Source of the DNA: Arthrobacter sp. MMS18-M83
GTDB lineage: Bacteria; Actinomycetota; Actinomycetes; Actinomycetales; Micrococcaceae
Length of the DNA stretch: 64,000 nt
Direction of reading: 5' to 3'
NCBI RefSeq assembly: GCF_026683955.1
Contig: NZ_CP113343.1
Coordinates: 4,898,001 to 4,962,000 of the forward strand
Part shown: positions 34,073 to 43,261 of the stretch, in pieces
How the letters are laid out: each line of letters begins with the position of its first letter
Position numbering within the stretch: the stretch's first letter is position 1
Notes under the pieces: model-generated
Told to the model about the DNA's origin: nothing
Databases searched by the model: none
What the model saw: the letters and a program-made list of their open reading frames with translations, nothing else
Made by a program: the position numbers and the translations under genes

Positions 34073-35286
34073 GCAGCGATCTGAGCATTACCAACGCACA
34101 CTACCTCGACGTAGCCGCCGGCATCTACCGGGACGGCGACATCCAGGTTGCCAACGGGATCATCACAGGAATCGGCAAGAGCCAGGCCCCCCGGACCGGA
34201 CCCACATACGACGCTAAAGGAAAGTTCGTCCTGCCGGGACTGATCGATTGCCACGTCCATCTGACGGCCATTACGGCGGATGTCTCGGCGATGGCCACAT
34301 GGTCCCCCGCCTACGTCGCCTTCGGTGCGGCGAAGGTGATGGGTGCCATGCTGGACCGCGGATTCACCACGGTTCGTGACGCGGCCGGGGCCGACTATGG
34401 CTACCACGATGCCCAGGCCTCCGGCATGGTCCGTGGCCCGAAAGTATTTTTCGCTGGCAAAGCCCTCACCCAGACCGGCGGCCACGCCGACAGCCGGCAG
34501 CGGGGGCAGGACAATCACGAACATGGCTATTGCCGCGCGAGCATCGGACGCATAGCCGACGGCGTCGACGCCGTGCGCCAGGCGGCCCGCGACGAGCTCC
34601 GAAAGGGCGCTCATCATATCAAGATCATGGCGGGCGGCGGGGTCGCGTCCCCCACCGACCGGATCGATTCCACCCAATATTCCGTGGGAGAACTCCGTGC
34701 CGCCGTCGAAGAAGCCGAAGCAGCCAACAGGTACGTCACAGCGCACGCTTACACCGGCCGGTCCATCAACCGGGCGCTGAAGGCCGGCGTCCGGGGTATC
34801 GAACACGGGAACTTGCTCGACGAGGAGTCAATTGAACTCTTCAACCAATACGATGCTTTCCTCACCATGAACCTGGTGACCTACTGGTCACTCCAGGAAG
34901 AAGGCAGGGAATTCGGGCTCAGCCAGACCAACTGGGAAAAGGTCGACTCCGTACTCAACGGAGGCCTCGAGGCACTCCGCCGGGCCTACGAAGGCGGCGT
35001 CAACCTGACCTTCGGCACTGACCTGCTCGGCGGAATGCACCGGCACCAGGCCAAAGAATTCGAGATCCGCGCGAAGATCATCCCGGTCATCGACGTCATA
35101 CGCAGCGCCACCACAACCGCCGCGAAACTCCTGCAACGCGAGGGCGAACTGGGCGTCATCGCACCCGGGGCAGCCGGCGACTTCATCATCACCGACCAAG
35201 ATCCCCTGGACGACGTCAGCATCCTCTCAGAGTCCCGACTCGCGGCTGTCATCCAGGACGGACGCGTCGTGTCGCTGCCTGATTAA
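34069..35286 (+). CDS. Metal-dependent amidohydrolase (imidazolonepropionase/Xaa-Pro dipeptidase-like)
   Basis: 405 residues. Metal ligands visible: DCHVH early, Lys in HHIKIMAGGG, His in VTAHAYTG and GIEHGN, and Asp in FGTDLLGG. Layout is that of the binuclear amidohydrolase branch that includes Sgx9260-type carboxypeptidases and imidazolonepropionase-like proteins. Predicted to hydrolyse an N-acyl amino acid or cyclic amide. Coupled by ATGA to the GAF gene, and convergent with the ring-opening hydrolase of the second arm, suggesting both act on the same compound class. Confidence 0.85.
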   Translation: MSSDLSITNAHYLDVAAGIYRDGDIQVANGIITGIGKSQAPRTGPTYDAKGKFVLPGLIDCHVHLTAITADVSAMATWSPAYVAFGAAKVMGAMLDRGFTTVRDAAGADYGYHDAQASGMVRGPKVFFAGKALTQTGGHADSRQRGQDNHEHGYCRASIGRIADGVDAVRQAARDELRKGAHHIKIMAGGGVASPTDRIDSTQYSVGELRAAVEEAEAANRYVTAHAYTGRSINRALKAGVRGIEHGNLLDEESIELFNQYDAFLTMNLVTYWSLQEEGREFGLSQTNWEKVDSVLNGGLEALRRAYEGGVNLTFGTDLLGGMHRHQAKEFEIRAKIIPVIDVIRSATTTAAKLLQREGELGVIAPGAAGDFIITDQDPLDDVSILSESRLAAVIQDGRVVSLPD

Positions 35287-35402
35287 GCCTGGATCCACCG
35301 ATCCCGCGGCCGGTTCACACACGTAGCCGGGTTGCCAGACATGTTGGTTCCTTCGGAAGACGGGGCCAATGCGCGGGAAGGACGGCAACAGGGACGGTTC
35401 CG

Positions 35403-36524
35403 CTATTCCATCATGCTGACAATTACGGCAAGCGGGTTGCCATTGGGAGGGCCTTGATGTGAGTTCCGCTCGCCGCCGCTGACGAAGACAGCGGTATGGC
35501 CTGTCAGGGAGGCAAGGAGGAAGCCGCCCATTGCCTTGGCGACGTGGTATCCCACCTGGTCGTCGAGCATGGTGATGCGTCGGCCGTCCAGCTCGGCTGT
35601 TTCGGGCATGATCATCTTTGCCAAGGCGTACACAACAGTTTTTGACGTCTCACTGACGTCGCATCCGCGTGCTACGCCAGCAGATTCGAGAGCGCCACCC
35701 ACGGCGGAGGCGTCAATGATGGTCCGCATGGATCGGTGGCCGATGCGCAGTGGGCTGGAAGAGCCGGTTGAGTTGCCCAGCAACAGGACTTCGGCGTGGG
35801 TTTTCTCGCCCCCGGAGGAAGTCATGGCGACGTCCGAGTACACGGACCAATCCCTGCGGACCATCGAATCGTGTACTTGATCGTCCGTTGCCTCGCCCAA
35901 GGCGAGAGCAACGCCGAGCGCGGATCCGTCGTTGGAGTAGCAGATGGCTCCCTCAGGTCCGATCGAGACATCTCTGGTGACAGTTTCATGGCCACGGGAA
36001 TTCGCATCCGCGATCGACTCGGTGGTCAGGGACGGCGCCTTGACCAGGACGAGGTGGACATCGCACGGATCCGTCAGCCCGGCGTCCTTCATGGCCGAGC
36101 TGACCGCGGACCGGACCTTGGAGATCTGGCCCATCCGCCCGATTTCCTCGGGGAGGATTTCCTCGGAGTGGGACAAGCCGACGACGAGGCGCGGACTGCT
36201 GTTGCCGGGTTTCGGCTCGGGGTCGGCCTTCCGTGTGAAGAGGGCAACGTGGGGGGTGATCACCCCGGGACTGCCGCCGGAGAGCACAATGCAGATCCGG
36301 TCGGCAATCTCTGCCGGGCTGCATCCGGTCCGCTGGGCGAGGAGGGTCCGGATTGCCAGATCGGCTGTCTCCCGGCCGACGTCCCGGCCGAGACCGGTCC
36401 CTTCGCTCTTGCCCACAACGGCGACGATGTCGGCGGGATCGATGGTTCCGGCGTCGAAGAGCTTGGCGATCTCCGAGACATCGGCGGGGGTTCGCATCTG
36501 GCATACATACACGTCAGTTCGCAT
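35403..36524 (-). CDS. Ring-opening amidohydrolase (cyanuric acid hydrolase/barbiturase family)
   Basis: 373 residues, near the 360-370 of the family. Threefold internal pattern: VLSGGSPGVITPHVALF in the first unit, HLVLVKAPSLT and TSSGGEKTHAEVLLLGNS in the second, VSGGERNSHQGPPNGNP in the third; each provides the Lys/Ser pairs of the family fold. Members open cyanuric acid to carboxybiuret or barbituric acid to ureidomalonate, and the family is small and distinctive. Which substrate is used cannot be read; an amidase directly upstream (as with ureidomalonase or AtzE-like enzymes) fits either. It is last in the operon and overlaps the amidase by 11 bases. Confidence 0.85.
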   Translation of the reverse strand: MRTDVYVCQMRTPADVSEIAKLFDAGTIDPADIVAVVGKSEGTGLGRDVGRETADLAIRTLLAQRTGCSPAEIADRICIVLSGGSPGVITPHVALFTRKADPEPKPGNSSPRLVVGLSHSEEILPEEIGRMGQISKVRSAVSSAMKDAGLTDPCDVHLVLVKAPSLTTESIADANSRGHETVTRDVSIGPEGAICYSNDGSALGVALALGEATDDQVHDSMVRRDWSVYSDVAMTSSGGEKTHAEVLLLGNSTGSSSPLRIGHRSMRTIIDASAVGGALESAGVARGCDVSETSKTVVYALAKMIMPETAELDGRRITMLDDQVGYHVAKAMGGFLLASLTGHTAVFVSGGERNSHQGPPNGNPLAVIVSMME

Positions 36525-37922
36525 CCGGGATCCTGTTCCTCAGTGTTGTGGTGCGCCCCCATTTGGACGCCTGTTCCAGCGCCGCGCCAAGAGCGAGTGC
36601 GATATCTTCCCTGAAAGGGGGCGCGACGATCTGGACGGAGATCGGCGCTCCCGAGTGGGCCGTGGCGACGGGTACGGACAAGGATGGGAAGCCGAAGAGG
36701 CTGATGGCCCGGCTGGGAGCCAGCAAGGCGAAGTTTCCTACGTTGCCCCGCAGGTCCCGCGGGACGTCAACGCTCACCGGCAGAACGAGGGCGCGCTCCC
36801 CTGTCAGCCACTGGCGAAGCTTGGCGATAATCTCCCCCCGGTGTTCCCACAGCGCGGCCCGTTCGGCCCGGCCGGGTTCCGTCCGGTTCCCCAGCATGGC
36901 CCGAACGGGGGCACCTATGAGTCCAGGGCGTGCAGTATTGAGGGCTGCGATGGTGCTCATGGAGTCCGCGGCACGAAGCAGGTCATAGACCTGAAGCCCA
37001 TCGTTGACCGCCTCGGGCAAGCCCTCCTGGACACGCGTTCCGGATGACCTGAGTGCTTCGACCGCGAAAAGGACGGTTCGCACAACCTCGGGGTCCACCG
37101 GTACGTTCCCGATGTGGGTACCCCACCGGACTTCGATGTCACGCGGGTCCACTTCGCGGTAGTTTCCCAGCGGTTCGTCGACGGCGATCGGGTCGATGCC
37201 GTCTGGACCGCTGATCACCGAGAGCACCACGTGAATGTCATCGATGCTCCGGCCCAGAGGGCCGATGACCTGGACGGCATCCTGGAAGGATAATGTCTCC
37301 ACTCCTAGCGGATCGGCGCCGGGAAGGGTTGGCTGCTCCCCGATCTGGGCACCCGTCCCACGGTTGGACGCAGACCGACGAGGCCAGCGCACTGCGCCGG
37401 CCAGCGGATCGAGCCGCCGTAGTCGCTGCCGAGGCCCACCAGTGACATTCCGGAGGCAATCGCCGCGGCTTCACCGCCGCTGGATCCTCCCGGCGTCCAC
37501 TCTCCGAGCGGATTGGACGTCCTGCCGAACAACTCGTTGATCGTGTCCACGCCTAGGGCAAACTCCGGACAGTTGGACTTGCCCATGAGGATGGCACCTG
37601 CCGCACGCATTCTGGCCACGGCAGTTGCGTCGGTTCCAGCACTCCAGTCCTCAAGAGTCTTGGATCCGCAGGTGGTCGGGAGGTCTGCCGTCGCGAGCAT
37701 GTCCTTCACGGTGAACGGGATACCGGCAAGCGGGCGGCCTGTCCCGTCCAACGCAGCAGCTTCTGCCAGGGCATCGGCACCCCGGCTGCAAACCAGGGCG
37801 TTGAGTGTGCCGTTGCGGTGTTCGATCTGGTCCACCGCAGACTTCACAAGGGCGTCATTTGCCAACTCTCCGGACCGCACCTGCGCGGTGAGATCCCGCA
37901 GGGTCACCGGGGCGGTGGTCAC
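36514..37922 (-). pseudogene. Amidase (amidase signature family), split by a frameshift
   Basis: The 5' frame (from GTG 37922) carries Lys in FTVKDML and the Ser-cisSer region GGSSGGEAAAI, then runs out after VGLRPTVGRVP. The 3' frame continues the family with IGEQPTLPG, QVIGPLGRSIDDI and reaches 36514. The whole has one base too few: adding one to the GGG run (plus strand) at 37347-37349 would join GRVP to QIGEQP in one frame of about 469 residues, the usual amidase length. Ureidomalonase, biuret-type amidases and AtzE are in this family. Either inactivated or a homopolymer error. Its start overlaps the GntR stop by 4 bases. Confidence 0.85.
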
Positions 37923-38617
37923 CCTCCAGTGCCAATCAGATCATCGAGATTTTCAAGGAGAGACGCATTGCCGTGATGGGCGATCTCGTACAGGACAGCT
38001 TCCTTGTCGCCTGTCTCGATGCTTTCCAGGAGTTGGGCATGGCGGGGGTGCATGTCTTTGCGGTCACCAAACATCTGTTCACGGAACTTCAGGTTGTACC
38101 CCATGCACAGTTCAAGCTGAAGGCGGAGTCCTTCGTAGGTGTCGATGAGCCGCTTGTGGCCCGGCAAGGAGACCAACGCCGCGTGGAAACGGCTATTGGC
38201 CTCGACCGCTGCTTCATCGTTCATTTCTTCGGCCGCGACGCGCATGTCTTCGAGGGCATCGCGCATAGGCTGGAGCCGCTTCGGGTCCAAGACCGGCATG
38301 CCCAATTCCACGGCCATCCGCTCGAGCGCGAAGCGAAGCGAATAGATCTCCCGGACGTCTTCGGCCGTGATGGGGATGACGATGAAGCCTCGCCGGGGAA
38401 GGCTCTGGACCAACCCGTCCCGTTGAAGTATCCGCAAGGCCTCTCGCAGCGGCGGCCGGCTGACGCCGAACATTTCCGACAGCCGTTCCTCAACGAGCCG
38501 TTCCCCTGGCCGGAATTCGCCGGACACGATCAGGGCCCTCAACCGCTGGACAACGGCGTCGGCCATGGTCGGGACCAGGACTTTGCTCGTGCCGGGGGCC
38601 GTTGCTTCAGCACTCAT
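37919..38617 (-). CDS. GntR family regulator, FCD (FadR-type) subfamily
   Basis: 232 residues from ATG 38617 (AGGAGA upstream). Winged helix with RPGERLVEERLSEMFGVSRPPLREALR (read as RPGERLVEERL and GVSRPPLREALR), then an all-helical FCD effector domain with ligand-type residues in FHAALV and EIAHHGNASL. These repressors respond to carboxylic acids and commonly bind TTGTATACAA-like sites; one such site (44518-44527) stands before the operon in which this gene lies. So it very likely autoregulates the whole operon. Confidence 0.9.
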   Translation of the reverse strand: MSAEATAPGTSKVLVPTMADAVVQRLRALIVSGEFRPGERLVEERLSEMFGVSRPPLREALRILQRDGLVQSLPRRGFIVIPITAEDVREIYSLRFALERMAVELGMPVLDPKRLQPMRDALEDMRVAAEEMNDEAAVEANSRFHAALVSLPGHKRLIDTYEGLRLQLELCMGYNLKFREQMFGDRKDMHPRHAQLLESIETGDKEAVLYEIAHHGNASLLENLDDLIGTGG

Positions 38618-38642
38618 AGTGTCTCCTGATCGTGTGTCGGGT

Positions 38643-39881
38643 TCATAGTCCGCCATTGCTGGCCCTGTCCGGGTCCGGGTGGACGTGGACCGGACCGGTG
38701 ATGATGCCGGCCTCAATCAGGCGGGTGATTTCCGACGTCGGGACGCCAAGTTCCGCCGCGATTTCCAGCGTGTGTTCGCCCAGCATCGGTGCGGGGCGGC
38801 GCAGCCAGCCTTCTTCGCTTCCCTGGACCTTGACAGCCTGGCCAAGCACTTTCATGGTACCCAGTTCCGGGTGCTCAACGGTCTGCACCATGCCCAAAGC
38901 CGCGGTAATCGGGTGATTTAGGGCTTGTTCCAGGTCCAGCACACGCCCGCACGGGATGCCGGCGTCGTTGATCAGCGGGATCCACTCTTCCGCGCCCCGT
39001 GTTGCCAGGGCATCCTCGATGAGACGGCGGAGTTCGACGCGGTTGGCCATGCGGCCCGCGTTGTCGGCGAATCTGGTGTCCTCGGCCAAACCATCCAGGT
39101 TCAGCACCGTGCAGAGGCGCCGCCACATCTTCTCGTTCCCCGATGCGAGGGTCACCGAGGCATCCCGGGTCTTGAACGTCCCCTGCGGGAACATGATCGG
39201 GTGATCGTTCCCGTCACGTCCCGGGATGATTCCGAGGCTGAGATACTTCTGGGCTTGGTAGGACATCAGCGTCAGTGTGGACTCCATCAACGAGGATTCG
39301 ACTACCGAGCCCGAGCCCGTCCGGTCGCGCTCGTGAAGGGCAGCCAAGACGCCGACAGCCGCGAAAACGCCGGTGGCTGAATCGCTGATGGCAATCCCGA
39401 CGCGCAGCGGCCCGGTCTCCTGTGTCCCTGTCACACTCATGAGTCCGGACATCGCCTGTGCCGTCTGGTCGAATCCGGGAAGTGCGTCGCCTGGCGGCTT
39501 CGTGCCGAATCCACTGATGTTGACGTAGATCAACCGTGGATTACGTGCCCGGAGCACCTCGGCGCCCAGCCCCATCTGTTCAGCCGTCCCCGGACGGAAG
39601 TTCTGCACGAAAACATCGGCGTCATCGATGAGCCCCAGCAGCAGGTCCCGGCCTTCAGCCTGCCGGAGGTCCACGGCAAACGAACGCTTATTGCGGTTCG
39701 ACGCGAGATAGTAGACGCTTTCATCGCCGTGGAACGGGCCGGACTGGCGGGCCGGATCCCCCGTCGGGAGGGTCTCGATCTTGATGACGTCGGCCCCAAG
39801 GTCTGCAAGGAGCATCGTCAGCGTCGGGCCCGAAAGGTAGCGAGTAAGGTCAATTACTTTCAATCCGTCAAGCGCGGCCAT
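38643..39881 (-). CDS. CaiB/BaiF-type (class III) CoA transferase
   Basis: 412 residues. N-terminal KVIDLTRYLSGPTLTMLLADLGADVIKIE, YYLASNRNKRS, and the catalytic-Asp region NFRPGTAEQMG: all class III CoA transferase marks. Transfers CoA between carboxylic acids (succinyl-CoA or another donor) with no free thioester hydrolysis. In this operon it would activate the acid released by ring opening, for the enoyl-CoA hydratase encoded just upstream. Overlaps that gene by 14 bases. Confidence 0.9.
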   Translation of the reverse strand: MAALDGLKVIDLTRYLSGPTLTMLLADLGADVIKIETLPTGDPARQSGPFHGDESVYYLASNRNKRSFAVDLRQAEGRDLLLGLIDDADVFVQNFRPGTAEQMGLGAEVLRARNPRLIYVNISGFGTKPPGDALPGFDQTAQAMSGLMSVTGTQETGPLRVGIAISDSATGVFAAVGVLAALHERDRTGSGSVVESSLMESTLTLMSYQAQKYLSLGIIPGRDGNDHPIMFPQGTFKTRDASVTLASGNEKMWRRLCTVLNLDGLAEDTRFADNAGRMANRVELRRLIEDALATRGAEEWIPLINDAGIPCGRVLDLEQALNHPITAALGMVQTVEHPELGTMKVLGQAVKVQGSEEGWLRRPAPMLGEHTLEIAAELGVPTSEITRLIEAGIITGPVHVHPDPDRASNGGL

Positions 39882-40758
39882 GAGCGGGGATCCTTCCGTC
39901 AGTGAAATTCGGGGTCCGGCCGGTGAGAAATGCGTCGATTCCTTCGCGGAGATCGTTTCCCTCGTAGGCCTGGGCGTGTAGTTCCCGGATCAGTTCATGC
40001 CCATCCGTGACTGCTGGGTCGGCGGCGAGCGCCGTTATTTGCTTGGTGGCCCTCACAGTGACCTCCGAGCTTTCGACAATGTTCCATGCCAGGCGGGCCG
40101 TTTCAGCACCGAGTTCCCCGGCCTCGACGACCTTTTGAACAAGACCCCAAGCCAAGGCCTGGTCCGCCGTGGCGAGGGTGCCGCTGTAGACAAGGTATTT
40201 GAGGTTGGCGGCCCCGATGAGGCCGACGACGGCGCGGGTCTCGGTGAGCCCCAACGTCACGCCGAGCCTCCCGATCGGAATGCCGAAACGCGAGCCGCTG
40301 CTGGCCAATCGGATGTCGCAGGCGGTTGCGAGTTCGCATCCGCCGCCGACGGCCAAGCCATCGATCATGGCGATCACCGGGAAGGGCACTGACTGGATTG
40401 CAAGCAGGGCGACGGCGATCGCAGCGTTGTACCGGTCTGCCGCGGCCGTCCCAAGGCGTTTTGCCGGGAACTCCGAGATGTCGGCGCCCGCACCAAAGGC
40501 TCGTCCCCCGGCACCCCGCACGATGACGACCCGTACAGCCGGGTCATCGCGTAGGTCGGTGAAGACCGCGCCGAGGCGCTGCCAGCCAGCGAGGGTGAGT
40601 GCGTTGTGCTGGGCCGGGCGGGTGAGCGTGACCACGACGACGGCCTTATTCCCAAGCGCCAGCATCTGGACTGCGATCATGTCCTCCACGGTGTCCGGCG
40701 AAGGCTCTGCTTCGAGAACGGTAAGCAGATCCTTGGCTGCTTCGATCACGCGGATCAT
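39868..40758 (-). CDS. Enoyl-CoA hydratase/isomerase family protein
   Basis: 296 residues from ATG 40758 in ATGA overlap with the permease; an internal ATG 26 codons on would remove a non-conserved front. Crotonase fold: RPAQHNALTLAGW, oxyanion-hole AFGAGADISEF and IDGLAVGGGCELATACDIRLA. The catalytic Glu of typical hydratases falls in the FGIPIGRLGVTLG segment, where no clear Glu pair is seen, so lyase, isomerase or hydrolase activity is possible. Partner of the CoA transferase. Confidence 0.87.
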   Translation of the reverse strand: MIRVIEAAKDLLTVLEAEPSPDTVEDMIAVQMLALGNKAVVVVTLTRPAQHNALTLAGWQRLGAVFTDLRDDPAVRVVIVRGAGGRAFGAGADISEFPAKRLGTAAADRYNAAIAVALLAIQSVPFPVIAMIDGLAVGGGCELATACDIRLASSGSRFGIPIGRLGVTLGLTETRAVVGLIGAANLKYLVYSGTLATADQALAWGLVQKVVEAGELGAETARLAWNIVESSEVTVRATKQITALAADPAVTDGHELIRELHAQAYEGNDLREGIDAFLTGRTPNFTDGRIPAHGRA

Positions 40759-41729
40759 CCGTTGTCCAAGGGAACCCGGCGCCGGGACAGCTGGGACAGA
40801 GCGACCGCCACAAGCAGGGCACCACCGTAGAAGAGCTGCTGGACGTAGGACTGGATCCCCATCAGTTGCAGCCCGGTGATTCCCGTGACCAGGAAGTACA
40901 CGGCGATGGCGGTCCCCCACGGGTTGAACCTGCCCGGCATGATGCTCGTCGCCCCAAGGAACGCCGCCGCGAAAGCGGGAAGCAGGAGGTTCGTGCCCGA
41001 GGTCGGATCGGCGCCGCCGGAAGTCCCGGCGTAAAGGACTCCCGCCACTGCGGCCAAGGTCGAGGACCCCATCAGCGCGCCAACCCGTACACGTCCGACG
41101 CGGACGCCGCTGAGCTTGGAGACATTCCGGCCACGCCCAACGAAGAGCAGGCGGCGTCCTATGGAGGTGTATTCCATGATCCACCACAGCAGGGCGCATA
41201 AGCCGATCGCGTAAAAGAACGCCAAGGAAATGCCGCCAAATCGCTTTACGATGACCCAGTCCACCAGCGTGTGGGAGATTCCCGAAATGGTTGCGGAGTT
41301 GCTGACCCAGAGCGTAATTCCGCCGAGTAAGGTACCCATGCCGAGGGTGACGATCAGCGATTCAATCCCGAAGAAGACCATGATGACGCCATTGAGGAAA
41401 CCGACCAGCAGGCCCATCGCGAGGGCGGCCAGGATCGCAGCCCAGATGGGCCAGCCGTATTGGACGTTCAGAATGGCGATCATCATGGCCGACAGGGTGA
41501 GCACCGCACCGACCGAAAGATCGTAATCACCGGCGGTGAGGGGCACGATCAAAGCCAGCGTCAGGACCAGGAGGACGGCTTGGGAGCCGAACATCGTCTG
41601 GAACGTCGCCGGGGTCAGGAAGACGTGGGGGTTGGCGATGCCGAAGCCAATGATCAGCAGTAGCCACGCACCAGGCAATGCGATGCGCTGAACCAGGCTG
41701 AGCCGACCCCCGCCTTTGAGTAGGGTCAT
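40755..41729 (-). CDS. ABC transporter permease, ribose (RbsC) type
   Basis: 324 residues from ATG 41729 overlapping the ATPase stop. Eight to ten membrane segments; the family signature AGDYDLSVGAVLTLSA and the EAA-like GRRLLFVGRGRNVSKLSGV are present. Single permease, forming a homodimer in this family. With the two neighbours upstream it makes an importer of the CUT2 class, which takes up sugars, autoinducer-2, nucleosides and purine/pyrimidine compounds. Confidence 0.9.
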   Translation of the reverse strand: MTLLKGGGRLSLVQRIALPGAWLLLIIGFGIANPHVFLTPATFQTMFGSQAVLLVLTLALIVPLTAGDYDLSVGAVLTLSAMMIAILNVQYGWPIWAAILAALAMGLLVGFLNGVIMVFFGIESLIVTLGMGTLLGGITLWVSNSATISGISHTLVDWVIVKRFGGISLAFFYAIGLCALLWWIMEYTSIGRRLLFVGRGRNVSKLSGVRVGRVRVGALMGSSTLAAVAGVLYAGTSGGADPTSGTNLLLPAFAAAFLGATSIMPGRFNPWGTAIAVYFLVTGITGLQLMGIQSYVQQLFYGGALLVAVALSQLSRRRVPLDNG

Positions 41730-43261
41730 GAGGCCTCCGCCGGCTGGGCGTCCTGGTCCACTGCGTAGGACTGCTCCGAGATCTCTTCCTTGTTCACGTG
41801 GGTTCCGGTCAATTCCGCCACGATCCGTCCCTGCCTGAATACCAGGACGCGGTCGCAGATCAATGCCAGTTGTTCGTGGTCGCTGCTCGCGCATAGCACA
41901 GCCATCCCTTCTGCGGTCGCTGACCGCAATACGCTGAAGATTTCTTCGCGGGCGCCGACGTCGACGCCCTGTGTCGGCTCATGGACCATCAGCAGCGACG
42001 GTCTGGTTTGCAGCCATTTGGCCATGAGCACCTTTTGCTGGTTGCCGCCGGACAGGCTTGAGCAAGGCAGAGCCGGATCATTGGGCCGTACTTGGAAGGC
42101 GGAAAGGACCTTCCTGGCCTCTTCCCGCATGCGGGAGCGGTGAAGGAAGGGGCCCTTCTGGAATTGGTCCATGGTCTGCATGCTGACGTTGTCCAGGACC
42201 GAGAGCGAGAGAATCGCCCCGTCGCGAGGCCGGTCGGCTGGAACAAGCGCCATCCCGGACCGGAAAGCACTGGTCGGGTTTTGGCCCCGCAAACGCATGA
42301 CCGATCCGTTCAAGGCCAGGGTCCCGGTCTCGGCCTTGGCCGCGCCGAACAGAATGTAAGGAAGATCCTCGAAGCCAGACCCCGACAAACCTGTCACCCC
42401 AAGGATTTCTCCCTCGTGAACGGCGAAGGACGCCTCGGCGACGAGGCCACCCTTGAGCCCGTCAATGACCGCGACTGGCTTGGTGGCCGCGATTTGCGCG
42501 GCACTGCGGTGAGACACAGCCTCGAGCTCGTGGCCTACGATCAGCTTGACCAATTCCTCGCGGCTGGTCTGCTCCGTCGAGCCGTTGCCAACAACGCGGC
42601 CGTCCCGGAATACGGTGAATCGGTTCGTGAGGCGTTTCACCTCTTCGAGGTCGTGGGAGACAAACAGCACGCCGGCGCCACCTGCGGCGACGTTGCGGGT
42701 CAGATCGAAGAGCATCTCTGTGTCGTCCTGCGGCAGGAACACCGTGGGTTCATCAAGGACCAGAAGACCGTTGCGGGGGGCACCGGAGACCGCGCGGACA
42801 ATTGCCAGCAGCGCCCGTTCGACAGGCCGAAGCGTGCTGACCGCGGCAGACGGATCCAGCTCGACCTTGTACTTCCTGAACAGCTCATTGGCGATCCGGC
42901 GCCAGGACCTCCAGCGGATGCCCGCAGAGTTCCCAGTAGAGATCTCATCGAGAAACAGATTCTCGAGAACGCTCAGACTGGAGATGAGACCTAGATCCTG
43001 GTGGACAAACCTCATCCCCAGCGCCTTGTAGTCTCCGGGGGCAAGCGGAAGCCGGACTTCGCTTCCGTTCACCAGCAGACGGCCCCCGGCATCCGGTTCG
43101 TGGAAACCGGCGAGCACCTTGATGAGCGTGGACTTCCCGGAACCGTTCTGGCCCAGCAGCCCGTGGATCTCGCCGGCGTTGACAGTGAGGTCAACCCCCT
43201 GCAGCGCCTTGACTCCGCCGAAGGTCTTGGCGAGATTGCTGATTTGCAGAACGGCTGGCAT
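41726..43261 (-). CDS. ABC transporter ATPase, RbsA type (two nucleotide-binding domains)
   Basis: 511 residues. First domain: Walker A GQNGSGKST, Walker B LLVLDEPT, but signature replaced by STLRPVERAL. Second domain: degenerate Walker A GLSGSGFED, proper signature SSLSGGNQQKVL and MVHEPTQGVD. This half-and-half arrangement is normal for RbsA-type proteins. Energises uptake through the RbsC-like permease. Its ATG shares one base with the binding-protein stop (TAATG). Confidence 0.92.
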   Translation of the reverse strand: MPAVLQISNLAKTFGGVKALQGVDLTVNAGEIHGLLGQNGSGKSTLIKVLAGFHEPDAGGRLLVNGSEVRLPLAPGDYKALGMRFVHQDLGLISSLSVLENLFLDEISTGNSAGIRWRSWRRIANELFRKYKVELDPSAAVSTLRPVERALLAIVRAVSGAPRNGLLVLDEPTVFLPQDDTEMLFDLTRNVAAGGAGVLFVSHDLEEVKRLTNRFTVFRDGRVVGNGSTEQTSREELVKLIVGHELEAVSHRSAAQIAATKPVAVIDGLKGGLVAEASFAVHEGEILGVTGLSGSGFEDLPYILFGAAKAETGTLALNGSVMRLRGQNPTSAFRSGMALVPADRPRDGAILSLSVLDNVSMQTMDQFQKGPFLHRSRMREEARKVLSAFQVRPNDPALPCSSLSGGNQQKVLMAKWLQTRPSLLMVHEPTQGVDVGAREEIFSVLRSATAEGMAVLCASSDHEQLALICDRVLVFRQGRIVAELTGTHVNKEEISEQSYAVDQDAQPAEAS

